Shown here: in pieces, positions 8,178 to 17,420 of the stretch
Layout: each line of letters starts with the position of its first letter
Numbering within the stretch: the first letter of the stretch is position 1
Source of the DNA: Bradyrhizobium sp. AUGA SZCCT0283
GTDB taxonomy: Bacteria > Pseudomonadota > Alphaproteobacteria > Rhizobiales > Xanthobacteraceae
Direction of reading: 5' to 3'
Length of the DNA: 64,000 nucleotides
Assembly: GCF_018130385.1 (NCBI RefSeq)
Contig: NZ_JAFCLU010000010.1
Coordinates: 62,001-126,000 of the forward strand
Position numbers and translations under genes: made by a program
Notes under the pieces: generated by a model
The model's database searches: none
The model's input: the letters and a program-made list of their open reading frames with translations, nothing else
Told to the model about the DNA's origin: nothing

Positions 8178-9221
8178 TCATTGCGCCGCTTCCAGCGCCC
8201 GTTGCAGGAGGAGCAAATCCTCCGGCAAGGCCGCCTCCCAGTGCAAAAGTTCCCCGGTTCGGGGGTGTTCCAGGGCAAGCAGATAGGCGTGCAGCGCCTG
8301 CCGGCCGAGGGCGGTGAGCGCCTCCTTACCTTGGGGTCCGAGCTGTCCGGCCTTGGTCTTGAAATGCGGGCCATAGACGGCATCGCCCATCAGGGGGTGG
8401 CCGATATGGGCGAGGTGCACCCGGATCTGATGGGTCCGCCCGGTCTCGAGTTGGCAGGCCAAAAGCGAGGCGACCGGCTTGCCGTCGCGCCCCTGATACG
8501 CCGCCTGCAATTCCCAATGGGTGATCGCTTCGCGGCCGCTCTGGCGCACCGCCATTTTTTCACGGGCATAAGGATGCCGGTCGATCGGCGCGTCGACCGT
8601 GCCGCGCTGGCGGCCGGGCACGCCCCAGACGAAGGCCATATAGCCGCGCTGCATCGGCCCGGTGCGGCCGTGATCGGCGAATTGAGCGGTCAGCGATTGA
8701 TGCGCCTGGTCGTTCTTGGCGACCACCATCAGCCCGGTGGTGTCCTTGTCGAGCCGGTGCACGATGCCCGGCCGGCGCACGCCGCCGATGCCGGAAAGGC
8801 TCGCGCCGCAATGGGCAATCAGCGCGTTGACCAGCGTGCCGCTCTCATGGCCTGCGGCCGGATGCACGACCAGCCCTTTCGGCTTGTCGATGACGATGAT
8901 GTCGTCGTCCTCATAGATAATGTCGAGCGCGATGTCCTCGCCCTGCGGCTCCGGCGCCACCGCTTCGGGCACGTCGATTGTGATCGTATCGCCGGCGGCG
9001 ACATGATAAGCGGGGTCGCGGATGGGGGCGCCCCGGGCGGTGACGGAACCGGCCAGAATCAGCGCTTTCAGCCGCGAGCGCGACAGTTCAGGGCAGAGCA
9101 CCGCGAGCACGCGGTCGAGACGGGGCGACCCCTCGTCGCCGCCCACGGTGACCTCCAGCCTTTGACCGCTATTCGAAGAAGGGCCTTGTTCCAATGATGA
9201 GCCTTGTTGAGAGCCTTGCAT
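8178..9221 (-). CDS. rluD: RluA-family 23S rRNA pseudouridine synthase (RluD-like)
   Basis: A 347-residue enzyme that isomerises uridine in 23S rRNA. It has an N-terminal S4 RNA-binding domain (LDRVLAVLCPELSRSRLKAL, residues about 34-53), then the synthase domain with catalytic motif HRLDKDTTGLMVVAK and a later GRTHQIRVH motif. The order S4 plus RluA domain is that of RluC/RluD; the D assignment is by general likeness only. Its ATG (9221-9219) shares bases with the ATG of the divergent gene at 9220, so there is no separate leader between the two. Upstream of rpoH in the same orientation, with a 214-bp gap. Confidence 0.88.
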   Translation of the reverse strand: MQGSQQGSSLEQGPSSNSGQRLEVTVGGDEGSPRLDRVLAVLCPELSRSRLKALILAGSVTARGAPIRDPAYHVAAGDTITIDVPEAVAPEPQGEDIALDIIYEDDDIIVIDKPKGLVVHPAAGHESGTLVNALIAHCGASLSGIGGVRRPGIVHRLDKDTTGLMVVAKNDQAHQSLTAQFADHGRTGPMQRGYMAFVWGVPGRQRGTVDAPIDRHPYAREKMAVRQSGREAITHWELQAAYQGRDGKPVASLLACQLETGRTHQIRVHLAHIGHPLMGDAVYGPHFKTKAGQLGPQGKEALTALGRQALHAYLLALEHPRTGELLHWEAALPEDLLLLQRALEAAQ

Positions 9222-9558
9222 GACCGATACCGTTGCGCCCGAACCGACCCCCGAGCAGGCCGCGCTGATCGCGCGGGTACGGCGGATGATGCTGATCGCG
9301 GGCCTGACCTCGGCGCTGGCGGTGGCCGTAGTCCTGATGGCCGTCGGGTACCGTCTTTACCGCGGCGAGGGAAGCCCCGCGGCAGCCAGCGCGGACATTA
9401 TCGCAACGCTGCCCAAGGGCGCCCGCATCGTCTCGACGGCGGTGGCCGGCGAGCGGCTGGTGCTGACACTGGACATCAGCGGGGTCACCGAAATCCGCAC
9501 TTTTGATGCCAAGACGCTGAAACCAGCCGGAAAGCTCAAATTCGTCAGCGAACCCTGA
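9220..9558 (+). CDS. Small single-pass membrane protein, DUF6476-like
   Basis: A 112-residue protein: a short polar N-terminus, one membrane helix around residues 25-45 (MLIAGLTSALAVAVVLMAVG), and an extracytoplasmic tail ending FVSEP. This layout and the neighbourhood of rluD and rpoH fit the DUF6476 family of alphaproteobacteria. The function is unknown. The start codon overlaps that of the divergent pseudouridine synthase by two bases, so regulation of the pair is probably linked through a promoter inside one of the coding regions or a shared leader. Confidence 0.7.
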   Translation: MTDTVAPEPTPEQAALIARVRRMMLIAGLTSALAVAVVLMAVGYRLYRGEGSPAAASADIIATLPKGARIVSTAVAGERLVLTLDISGVTEIRTFDAKTLKPAGKLKFVSEP

Positions 9559-9690
9559 GGCCTGCGCGATCGGCCCAAATGCCCCGGGGCCGGCGCGAGG
9601 ATGCCAGGCAACAGGTTTACCCAACCGTGCGAGGGCCTTCAGACTTGCCTTGCCCACCGCACATTTCGCGGCTATTCCCTGAGGCCGTAC

Positions 9691-9765
9691 GCTCCCTTCG
9701 TCTAGCGGTTAGGACGCGGCCCTCTCAAGGCTGAAACAGGGGTTCGATTCCCCTAGGGAGCGCCA
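9691..9765 (+). tRNA. tRNA-Glu (anticodon CTC)
   Basis: A cloverleaf can be drawn: acceptor GCTCCCT/AGGGAGC, D-loop with AGCGGTTAGG, anticodon stem CGGCC/GGCTG around loop CTCTCAA, T-arm AGGGGTTCGATTCCCCT, and an encoded CCA at 9763-9765. The anticodon CTC reads GAG codons. Directly downstream begins the acyl-CoA ligase/Liv region that ends in an integrase remnant, so this tRNA may have been an integration site. Confidence 0.95.
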
Positions 9766-10110
9766 TTTTGCCACCACTCCGAACAAAACTGCGAACCCGA
9801 CCACCGCACGGATGCCGAGAATGCTGGTCATCTCGGACATAAGGTGATTGCGTCGCGACATGCGCCGATACTCCATCCATCCCCCACTAGCTAACGGCCA
9901 ATTCGTAACGAATACGTCGCGAACCTAGGTTCTCTTTAATACTTAATACCTAATCAGCCGCGTCGGGGGCTACCAAGCTCGAGCTTGTAGGGCCTACGAT
10001 CCCTTGTATTGTAAGGTGAACCATACGGAGCTCGCATGGCTGCTGCCTGAAGGGCGCAGGTCACCATAAGCAGGCGCGAACCAACGCGCCGGTTTTGGGA
10101 TGGAGACGAC
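9766..10110. other. Gap between tRNA-Glu and acyl-CoA ligase operon
   Basis: 345 bp without a supported gene. It is AT-richer than its neighbours near 9930-9960 (TTAATACTTAATACC), which would suit a promoter for the following operon. No copy of the tRNA 3' end or integrase gene was seen in it. Confidence 0.45.
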
Positions 10111-12081
10111 ATGGCCATTGGCGGACCGTTTGACACGTTCCCCAAGTTGCTCCTGCGAAATGCTGCGCAGTTTGGCAGCCGCCCGGCGTTTCGGCATAAG
10201 GATCTCGGCATCTGGCAGACTTGGACCTGGGCTCAGGTAGCCGAGATCGTGCGCGCCTATGCCGCGGGCTTGCAGCGGCTTGGATTGCAGCCAGGGGACA
10301 CGATCGCCATCGTCGGTTCAAACCGGCCGAAGCTCTACTGGACCATGATGGCAGCGCAAACGCTGCGCGCGATTCCGGTTCCGGTTTATTCGGATGCCGT
10401 GGCTGACGAACTTGCTTATGTCCTCGCCCATGCCGACGTGAAGTTTGTCGCAGCGCAAGATCAGGAGCAGGTCGATAAGATTTTGTCTGTATCCGACCGG
10501 GTGCCGCATCTCCACAAGATTGTTTATGACGAGCCGCGTGGCCTCGATGACTACGATCACAGCCGACTGACTGCAATCCACGATGTCATCGAAGACGGTC
10601 GCTCCGCGCTTGCGGCCGACGCTGCGCTTGGCGGGCAGATCGATGAATTCATCTGGCAGGGTGACGGTTCTGACATCTCGATCATCCTGTACACCTCGGG
10701 GACAACCGGCACGTCGAAGGGTGTCATGCTGTCGGCGCGACGCTGTATCGACGCTGCGACCGATACCACAAGGTTTGACAGATTGACTGAAGACGACGTG
10801 GTGTTTGCCTACCTGCCGCTGGCTTGGGTCGGCGATCACTACCTCAACTATGCGCAGGGACTTGTGGCTGGATTCTGCATGGCGTGTCCCGAGAGTGGTG
10901 AGACGATCGAGCAGGATCGGCGCGAGATCGGACCAACCTTCTATTTCGCCCCGCCGCGCGGTTTCGAGGCCATGCTGACGCGGGTAATGATCCGCATGGA
11001 GGACGCTGCTGCCATCAAGCGGAGCATGTTCAACTACTTCCTTGGCATTGCGCGGCGGCATGGCGAGTCGATTTTGACCGGAAAGCCGGTGCCACTGTCT
11101 GGCCGGCTGCTCTATGCGCTCGGGCGCTTGATGGTCTACGAGCCCGTTAAAAACGTTCTTGGACTGTCTCGCGTGCGTGTTGCCTATACTGCAGGTGAGG
11201 CCATCGGTCCGGATCTTTTCGCGTTTTACCGCTCGATCGGATTGAACCTGAAGCAACTCTACGGTCAGACTGAAGCGTTCCTCTATGTTACTTGTCAGCC
11301 TGACGGCGAGATCTATTCCGATACGGTTGGCCCGGCGGCGCCGAACGTCGATATCCGGATTGCGGAATCAGGCGAAGTGCAGTTCCGCTCACCCGGCATG
11401 TTTGTCGGATACTTCAAGGATCAGGCGAAGACCGCGGAGGCCATGACATCCGACGGTTACGTCAAGACCGGCGATGCGGGTTTCTTCGACGAGAAGACGG
11501 GACATCTGAAGATCATCGATCGCGCAAAGGATGTCGGCCGGCTGGCCGACGGCACGATATTTGCGCCGAAGTATCTCGAGAACAAATTGAAGTTCTTTCC
11601 CAACATCAAGGAAGTGGTCGTTTACGGCGACTCCAGGGAGTTCGTTTGCGCCATTCTCAATATCGACCCGGCCGCTGTGGCGAACTGGGCCGAACGTAAC
11701 AACATCGCCTACGGTTCCTACCAGGAGCTGGCGGGGCATCCGCTGGTCTATGACATGGTGGCGAAAGATGTTGCCGCGGTGAACCGCTCCCTCGCGGAGG
11801 AAAAGGTGATGGCGAGCGCGCAGATTCGCCGCTTTCTCATTTTGCATAAGCAACTCGACGCAGACGATGGCGAATTGACCCGCACGCTAAAAGTTCGCCG
11901 CGGGTTCGTCGCCGAGCGCTATGCTCCACTGATTACGGCGCTCTACGACGGTTCGCATGAAGCCGACATTTCCACCGAAGTCACTTTTGAGGATGGCCGC
12001 AAGGGCGTGATCGCGGCGCGGGTCAAGATCCGCGACTTGCAACCAGTTGGTACGACGGAACCTCTGGGGAAAGCCGCATGA
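10111..12081 (+). CDS. AMP-dependent acyl-CoA ligase (long-chain/FACL type)
   Basis: It activates a carboxylic acid to its CoA thioester through an acyl-AMP. The protein is 656 residues, the length of FACL-type ligases. The phosphate-binding motif LYTSGTTGTSKGVML lies near residue 195, the core motif LYGQTEAFLYV near 386, and TGDAGFFD near 451 with the adenine/hinge region after it. The long FACL style is used for fatty and some aromatic acids. The gene overlaps livG by 4 bp (ATGA), and the whole set to 17317 runs one way, so the ligase probably traps what the Liv importer brings in. The substrate is unknown; aromatic acids are a fair guess because similar ligase-Liv clusters in Rhodopseudomonas take up phenylpropanoids. 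Confidence 0.88.
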   Translation: MAIGGPFDTFPKLLLRNAAQFGSRPAFRHKDLGIWQTWTWAQVAEIVRAYAAGLQRLGLQPGDTIAIVGSNRPKLYWTMMAAQTLRAIPVPVYSDAVADELAYVLAHADVKFVAAQDQEQVDKILSVSDRVPHLHKIVYDEPRGLDDYDHSRLTAIHDVIEDGRSALAADAALGGQIDEFIWQGDGSDISIILYTSGTTGTSKGVMLSARRCIDAATDTTRFDRLTEDDVVFAYLPLAWVGDHYLNYAQGLVAGFCMACPESGETIEQDRREIGPTFYFAPPRGFEAMLTRVMIRMEDAAAIKRSMFNYFLGIARRHGESILTGKPVPLSGRLLYALGRLMVYEPVKNVLGLSRVRVAYTAGEAIGPDLFAFYRSIGLNLKQLYGQTEAFLYVTCQPDGEIYSDTVGPAAPNVDIRIAESGEVQFRSPGMFVGYFKDQAKTAEAMTSDGYVKTGDAGFFDEKTGHLKIIDRAKDVGRLADGTIFAPKYLENKLKFFPNIKEVVVYGDSREFVCAILNIDPAAVANWAERNNIAYGSYQELAGHPLVYDMVAKDVAAVNRSLAEEKVMASAQIRRFLILHKQLDADDGELTRTLKVRRGFVAERYAPLITALYDGSHEADISTEVTFEDGRKGVIAARVKIRDLQPVGTTEPLGKAA

Positions 12082-12863
12082 GGGCGCCGGATACCAGCGA
12101 AATCTTGCTTCAGGTCGAAGGAGTTTCGCTGGCGTTTGGCGGCGTAAGGGCGCTGAGGGACGTTTCGTTTGACATCAGGAGAGGCGAAATTCGCGCCATC
12201 ATCGGACCGAACGGCGCCGGTAAGACCTCGATGCTCAACGTCATCAACGGCTTCTATCATCCGAACCATGGCGCCATCACCTTCAAGGGTCGGACCCGCG
12301 CCCAGATGCAGCCGTACGAGGCATCCCGTGGCGGCATCGCGCGCACCTTTCAAAATGTCGCACTGTTCAAGGGAATGAGCGCACTCGACAATATTATGGC
12401 TGGCCGCACATTGAAGATGCGCCGGGGTCTTCTGTGGCAGATGCTGCGTTACGGCCCTGCGCTGGCAGAGGAGATCGAGCATCGGCACCGGGTCGAGGAG
12501 ATCATCGATTTTCTGGAGATTGAGGCGATCCGCAAGGTGCCGGTTGCGCGTTTACCATATGGCTTGCAGAAACGTGTCGAACTTGGCCGCGCCCTTGCGA
12601 TGGAGCCCGATCTTCTTCTCCTCGACGAGCCGATGGCAGGCATGAACCTCGAAGAGAAGGAGGACATGTCGCGGTTCATCATCGACGTCAACAATTATTA
12701 CGGCACGACCATTGCGCTGATCGAGCACGACATGGCTGTGGTGATGGATCTTTCCCATCGCGTGGCGGTGCTCGATCATGGCGTGAAGATCGCCGACGGC
12801 ACGCCGGATGAGGTCAAGAAGAACCAGGCCGTCATCGACGCCTATCTCGGCGTCGCGCATTAG
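12078..12863 (+). CDS. livG: Branched-chain-type ABC transporter ATPase (LivG)
   Basis: One of two ATPases that power a HAAT-family importer at the inner membrane. It is 261 residues. Walker A is GPNGAGKTS (near 45), the signature is LPYGLQKRVELGRAL and Walker B is DLLLLDEPMAGMN. The DEPMAGMN form and the C-terminal AYLG end fit LivG rather than LivF. It starts inside the stop of the ligase gene (ATGA), which implies translational coupling. Confidence 0.92.
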   Translation: MRAPDTSEILLQVEGVSLAFGGVRALRDVSFDIRRGEIRAIIGPNGAGKTSMLNVINGFYHPNHGAITFKGRTRAQMQPYEASRGGIARTFQNVALFKGMSALDNIMAGRTLKMRRGLLWQMLRYGPALAEEIEHRHRVEEIIDFLEIEAIRKVPVARLPYGLQKRVELGRALAMEPDLLLLDEPMAGMNLEEKEDMSRFIIDVNNYYGTTIALIEHDMAVVMDLSHRVAVLDHGVKIADGTPDEVKKNQAVIDAYLGVAH

Positions 12864-12873
12864 GGAGTATTGT

Positions 12874-13803
12874 GTGATTGCATTGGGTCAGTTTCTCGAA
12901 GTCCTGATTGGAGGATTGATGTCCGGCGTGCTGTACTCGCTGGTCGCGCTCGGCTTCGTGTTGATCTTCAAGGCTTCCGGTGTCTTTAATTTTGCCCAAG
13001 GCGCAATGGTGTTGCTCGCCGGGCTTGCGCTGGTTCGCTCGCTCGACCTGCTGGTGACCCGCGGTTTCCCGCTTTGGGCTGCGATCATCCTCGGCATTGG
13101 CTTCGCTGCCGTGATCATGGCGATAGCCGCCTGGCTGATCGAGCGGTTCGTGATCGGACCGCTCGTCAATCAGGACGGCCTCACGCTGTTCATGTCCACC
13201 ATCGGCGTGACATTCATCCTCGAGGGTGCGGCGCAGATGATCTTCGGTTCCGATGCTTATCCCTTGCGGCTGTTTCCGACGGACGCTTGGTTCCTGTTTG
13301 AAAATGTCTTTCCCGGTGGAATTCTGGTCAACAAGCTGGATGTCTGGGGCGGCTTTATCGCCGGCATTCTGGTTGCGGGCCTCGCGATTTTCTTCGAGCG
13401 TACCAAGACCGGTCGCGCACTCAGGGCGGTTGCCGACGACCACTTGGCCGCGCAGTCGGTCGGGATTCCAATCGGCTGGATCTGGTTCGTGGTCTGGCTT
13501 GCCGCCGGTCTCGTTGCGCTGGTTGCGGCGACCGTATGGGGTACCAAGCTGGGCGTACAGTTCTCCATCACGTTTCTCGCGCTGAAGGCCCTGCCGGTTC
13601 TGATCATTGGAGGCCTTACCTCGATTCCAGGGGCCATCGTCGGTGGGCTCATTGTGGGTGCGGGCGAGAAGATCGCGGAGGTATTCCTGGGGTCGTATAT
13701 TGGTGGCGGTATCGAATATTGGTTCGCCTATGTGCTGGCGTTGGCGGTGCTGCTCGTGCGGCCGCAGGGGCTGTTCGGCGAGCGGATCATCGAACGTATC
13801 TGA
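12874..13803 (+). CDS. livH: Branched-chain-type ABC permease (LivH)
   Basis: An inner-membrane permease of 309 residues with many hydrophobic helices. The conserved loop typical of LivH is visible around RALRAVADDHLAAQSVGIP. The start is the GTG at 12874, with GGGAG before it and the membrane segment FLEVLIGGLMSGVLYSLVAL just after. An upstream in-frame start would run back into livG. It is 10 bp after livG. Confidence 0.9.
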   Translation: MIALGQFLEVLIGGLMSGVLYSLVALGFVLIFKASGVFNFAQGAMVLLAGLALVRSLDLLVTRGFPLWAAIILGIGFAAVIMAIAAWLIERFVIGPLVNQDGLTLFMSTIGVTFILEGAAQMIFGSDAYPLRLFPTDAWFLFENVFPGGILVNKLDVWGGFIAGILVAGLAIFFERTKTGRALRAVADDHLAAQSVGIPIGWIWFVVWLAAGLVALVAATVWGTKLGVQFSITFLALKALPVLIIGGLTSIPGAIVGGLIVGAGEKIAEVFLGSYIGGGIEYWFAYVLALAVLLVRPQGLFGERIIERI

Positions 13804-13818
13804 GACGAGGAGTTCGTT

Positions 13819-14946
13819 GTGCTTTATCGTGAGGCTGGCCAATTCAAGACGACTTACGCCGAGGATATGGCGATCTTCCCGATCCGCCAGGACCGTATAG
13901 CGCTCGCCATCCTGCTCGGTATCGCCTTCATTGGCGTGCCGCTGCTGGCCGACTTCGACATTTGGCCGTTCGGCAGCGACTATCTGCTTCGCGCCATTCT
14001 GCTGCCCTTCCTGATCCTCGCGCTCGCCGCTATCGGCGTAAACATCCTTGTCGGCTATTGCGGCCAGATATCGCTCGGCAGCGGGGCGTTCATGGCCATC
14101 GGAGCCTACTCCGCCTACAAGTTGGGGACCGGCGTTCATATCCCGCTCGCCTGGTTTGACTTCGCGATTTCGATCCCGCCGCTGCCTGTACTGCTAGCCA
14201 TTTTGCTCGGCGGGCTCACGGCGGCGGTTGCTGGAATCCTCTTCGGTGTTCCCAGTCTGCGGATCAAGGGCCTCTATCTGGCGGTCGCAACACTCGCAGC
14301 GCAGTTCTTTTTCGACTGGGTGTTCCTGCGGGTGGCGTGGTTCACCAATTATGCGCCGTCAGGGTCGGTCAATGCACCGACACTGGATTTCTTCGGTCTG
14401 CACGTAGGCACGCCGATTGAGCGCTATCTGCTGTGCCTGATCTTCGTAACGGTGTTCGCGGTTCTGGCGAAGAACCTCGTTCGCGGCAATCTCGGCAGAC
14501 AATGGATGGCGATACGCGACATGGACATCGCCGCCGAGCTGATCGGTATCCGGCCGCTCTATGCAAAGCTCACGGCTTTCGCGGTCTCTTCATTTATCAT
14601 CGGCGTGGCGGGCGCACTCTGGGCGTTCGTCTATCTGGGCTCGTGGGAGCCGCTCGCGTTCTCGATCGACCGTTCGCTGCAGCTTCTGTTCATGGTGATC
14701 ATCGGCGGGCTGGGATCGATCATGGGTGCGTTCGTAGGTGCGGCCTTTATCCTCATTCTGCCGATCCTGCTGAACCGGATTCCGAGCGAGCTCGGCGTTC
14801 CGCTGTCGACAGAAACGATCACGCACCTGGAATTCATCATCTTTGGATCGTTGATCTGCTATCTTCTCATCAAAGAGCCACACGGATTTGCCCGGCTCAT
14901 ATCGCTTGGCAAGGAGAAGCTCAGGCTTTGGCCGTTCCCCTACTGA
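13819..14946 (+). CDS. livM: Branched-chain-type ABC permease (LivM)
   Basis: The second permease subunit, 375 residues, with around ten membrane segments. The motif GYCGQISLGSGAFMAIGAYS is the LivM hallmark, and the loop GRQWMAIRDMDIAAELIGI matches the cytoplasmic coupling region. A GTG start at 13819 has GAGGAG upstream. It follows livH by 15 bp. Confidence 0.9.
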   Translation: MLYREAGQFKTTYAEDMAIFPIRQDRIALAILLGIAFIGVPLLADFDIWPFGSDYLLRAILLPFLILALAAIGVNILVGYCGQISLGSGAFMAIGAYSAYKLGTGVHIPLAWFDFAISIPPLPVLLAILLGGLTAAVAGILFGVPSLRIKGLYLAVATLAAQFFFDWVFLRVAWFTNYAPSGSVNAPTLDFFGLHVGTPIERYLLCLIFVTVFAVLAKNLVRGNLGRQWMAIRDMDIAAELIGIRPLYAKLTAFAVSSFIIGVAGALWAFVYLGSWEPLAFSIDRSLQLLFMVIIGGLGSIMGAFVGAAFILILPILLNRIPSELGVPLSTETITHLEFIIFGSLICYLLIKEPHGFARLISLGKEKLRLWPFPY

Positions 14947-15078
14947 AGCGGCGGTCAGCGCGAAAGATGCCGGAGATCGCAACGCGGAGCGGCGGTCGTT
15001 GGCAGAAGGAGCAAGGAAGCCCCGCGATAACAAGACCCGGTACGGCAAAAACCGGGCTGAACGAGGAGGACAACCAAT

Positions 15079-16398
15079 ATGGTACGCAACAAACTGATGC
15101 TGGCGGCAGCCGTACTATCGGGCGTGGTACTTGCCACTCCGGCTGCGGCACAGAACGAGCAATTCATCCCGATACTGTCCTACCGGACCGGTGCGTACGC
15201 CGTGAATGGCGTGCCGTTCGCAAACGGCATGGCCGACTATTACAACCTAGTCAACGAGCGCGACGGCGGTATCAACGGCGTCAAGCTTCTGGTCGAGGAA
15301 TGCGAGACCGGCTACGCCACCGACAAGGGCGTTGAGTGTTACGAGCGTCTCAAGGGCAAGGGCCCGACCGGCGCGGCCTTCGTCAATCCGCTGTCGACCG
15401 GCATTACATTCGCCCTCACCGAAAAGACCGCGACTGACAAGATTCCGATTATTACGATGGGCTATGGCCGCGCCGATTCCAAGAACGGAGCCGTGTTCGC
15501 GTACAACTTCCCGCTGCTCGGCACATACTGGTCGGCGGCCGATATCGCGATCCAGCACATCGCCAAGGAGGTCGGCGGCTTCGACAAGCTGAAAGGCAAG
15601 AAGATTTCGCTGCTCTTTCACGACAGCCCGTACGGCAAGGAGCCGATCCCGATGCTGCAGGTGCTGGCAAAGAAGCACGGCTTTGAGTTTACGCCGATCC
15701 CGGTGACACACCCCGGTGTCGAACAGAAGTCGCAATGGCTGGCGATCCGCCAGAACCGGCCGGATTATGTCTTGGTCTGGGGCTGGGGCGTCATGAACGG
15801 CACGGCAGTCAAGGAAGCCGCGGCTGTTGCCTATCCGCGCGAGAAGATGATCGGGGTTTGGTGGTCGGGCGCGGAGCCGGATGTAACGCCTGCAGGCGAT
15901 CAAGCCGCCGGCTACAAGGCGCTGATGCTTCAGCATGGTGCAGGCAAGTTCCCCGTGCATGCCGACATCGAGAAGCACGTCTATGCAAAGGGCAAAGGGT
16001 TGTCGGAGCCTGGCAAGGTCGGCGAAGTTCTCTATAACCGCGGCATGGTGAACGCCATGCTCGGCGTGGAGGCGATCCGCAAGGCGCAGGAAAAGTTCGG
16101 CAAGAAGCCGCTGACGGGCGAGCAGGTCCGTTGGGGTCTGGAGAACCTCAACCTCTCCGAGGCACGTCTCAAGGAACTCGGCTTCGAAGGCATGTTGAAG
16201 CCGGTCAAGATTTCCTGCTCCGACCACGAGGGTGCGCGGGACGGGCGCGTACAGCAGTGGGACGGCAAGGGCTGGAAAATCATCTCCGACTGGTACACGG
16301 CCAACCAATCCGGCACCGAACCGCTCGTCGATGAAGTTTCCGCGAAGTATGCCGCGGAGAAGAACATCAAGTCGCGCGACTGCTCGAAAGAAAGCTGA
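15079..16398 (+). CDS. livK: Periplasmic ligand-binding protein of Liv-type ABC importer
   Basis: 439 residues with signal peptide MVRNKLMLAAAVLSGVVLAT and a probable cut after AAAQ. The body is a type I periplasmic binding fold (DUF-less branched-chain amino-acid binding family). This longer form, with GYATDKGVECYERLKG and a C-terminal GWKIISDWY stretch, resembles binding proteins that sit beside acyl-CoA ligases and bind aromatic or aliphatic acids rather than leucine. The GAGGAGG ribosome-binding site lies 8 bases before the ATG. A 132-bp gap from livM may hold an attenuating structure. Confidence 0.88.
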   Translation: MVRNKLMLAAAVLSGVVLATPAAAQNEQFIPILSYRTGAYAVNGVPFANGMADYYNLVNERDGGINGVKLLVEECETGYATDKGVECYERLKGKGPTGAAFVNPLSTGITFALTEKTATDKIPIITMGYGRADSKNGAVFAYNFPLLGTYWSAADIAIQHIAKEVGGFDKLKGKKISLLFHDSPYGKEPIPMLQVLAKKHGFEFTPIPVTHPGVEQKSQWLAIRQNRPDYVLVWGWGVMNGTAVKEAAAVAYPREKMIGVWWSGAEPDVTPAGDQAAGYKALMLQHGAGKFPVHADIEKHVYAKGKGLSEPGKVGEVLYNRGMVNAMLGVEAIRKAQEKFGKKPLTGEQVRWGLENLNLSEARLKELGFEGMLKPVKISCSDHEGARDGRVQQWDGKGWKIISDWYTANQSGTEPLVDEVSAKYAAEKNIKSRDCSKES

Positions 16399-16477
16399 AC
16401 GCTTCGCTAGCGATCCGGGTGGAGGATTCGCCTCCTCCCGGATCTCTCGACAGCTGCAACCGTTTGGAGAGGACCGC

Positions 16478-17317
16478 GTGTCGATCCCCAAGGCTTCTAC
16501 GGCGACAGAAGCGGCAGCGCCGTTTCTGTCGGTCAATAATATCGAGGTTGTCTACAGTCACGTCATCCTCGTGTTGAAGGGTGTATCGCTGGATGTGCCG
16601 CGGGGCGGAATTGTCGCGCTTCTCGGCGCCAACGGCGCGGGCAAGACAACGACGCTGAAGGCGGTCTCCAATCTGCTGCATGCGGAGCGCGGCGAGGTCA
16701 CCAAAGGCTCGATCCTGTTCGACGGCGTCGAAGTGCAGTCCCTGTCGCCAAGCGAGCTGGTGCGGCGCGGCTGCATTCAGGTGATGGAGGGGCGGCGTTG
16801 CTTCGCCCACCTCACTGTAGAAGAGAATCTCCTGACCGGCGCCTTCACGCGCAGGGACGGCAAATCCGCGATCGCGCGGGATCTGGAGCGGGTCTATGCC
16901 TATTTCCCCCGTCTCAGGGAGCGGCGTGGTTCGACCGCCGGCTATACGTCGGGCGGCGAACAGCAGATGTGCGCGATCGGCCGCGCGCTGATGTCGCGCC
17001 CGAAGATGATCCTGCTCGACGAGCCTTCGATGGGCCTCGCGCCGCAGATCGTCGAAGAGATCTTCGAGATCGTGAAGGATCTCAACGTCAAGGAAGGTGT
17101 CTCGTTTCTTCTCGCCGAGCAGAACACCAATATGGCGCTCAAATACGCCAGCCACGGATACATCCTCGAAAATGGCCGCGTGGTGATGGACGCCGAGGCG
17201 CGGGCGCTCGCCGCAAATGAGGACGTCAAGGAGTTCTATCTTGGCGTCGCCGGGGACAAGCGCAAATCATTCCGCGATGGGAAGCACTACAAGCGGCGCA
17301 AACGCTGGCTCGCTTAG
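16478..17317 (+). CDS. livF: Branched-chain-type ABC transporter ATPase (LivF)
   Basis: The second ATPase of the importer, 279 residues. Walker A is GANGAGKTTTLKAV, the signature TSGGEQQMCAIGRAL, and Walker B ILLDEPSMGLAP. The GTG start at 16478 is chosen because GGAGAGG precedes it and the ABC domain starts about 25 residues in; longer upstream frames run into the binding-protein gene. A basic C-terminal tail (KHYKRRKRW) extends past the usual LivF end. It is the last gene of the six-gene unit. Confidence 0.9.
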   Translation: MSIPKASTATEAAAPFLSVNNIEVVYSHVILVLKGVSLDVPRGGIVALLGANGAGKTTTLKAVSNLLHAERGEVTKGSILFDGVEVQSLSPSELVRRGCIQVMEGRRCFAHLTVEENLLTGAFTRRDGKSAIARDLERVYAYFPRLRERRGSTAGYTSGGEQQMCAIGRALMSRPKMILLDEPSMGLAPQIVEEIFEIVKDLNVKEGVSFLLAEQNTNMALKYASHGYILENGRVVMDAEARALAANEDVKEFYLGVAGDKRKSFRDGKHYKRRKRWLA

Positions 17318-17343
17318 GCGACGACGCTAAGTGGTCGGTCCCC

Positions 17344-17370
17344 CATTGAAATTATATCGCTATTTCAATG
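17344..17370. terminator. Perfect dyad after livF
   Basis: CATTGAAAT at 17344-17352 pairs perfectly with ATTTCAATG at 17362-17370 over a 9-base loop. It lies 27 bp after the livF stop. No T-run follows, so it could be a weak terminator or a protein-binding dyad. Confidence 0.45.
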
Positions 17371-17420
17371 ATATATGAGTTCGCAGTTTTGTTCTGAATG
17401 GCGCGCCAGCACATCGGCTT

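Noticed and set aside
9610-9624. AACAGGTTTACCCAA just before tRNA-Glu matches the inverse of 17475-17489 in the integrase remnant
   Set aside because: A few 15-base matches are expected by chance in 64 kb on both strands, and the copies are inverted, so they cannot be the direct repeats of attachment sites.
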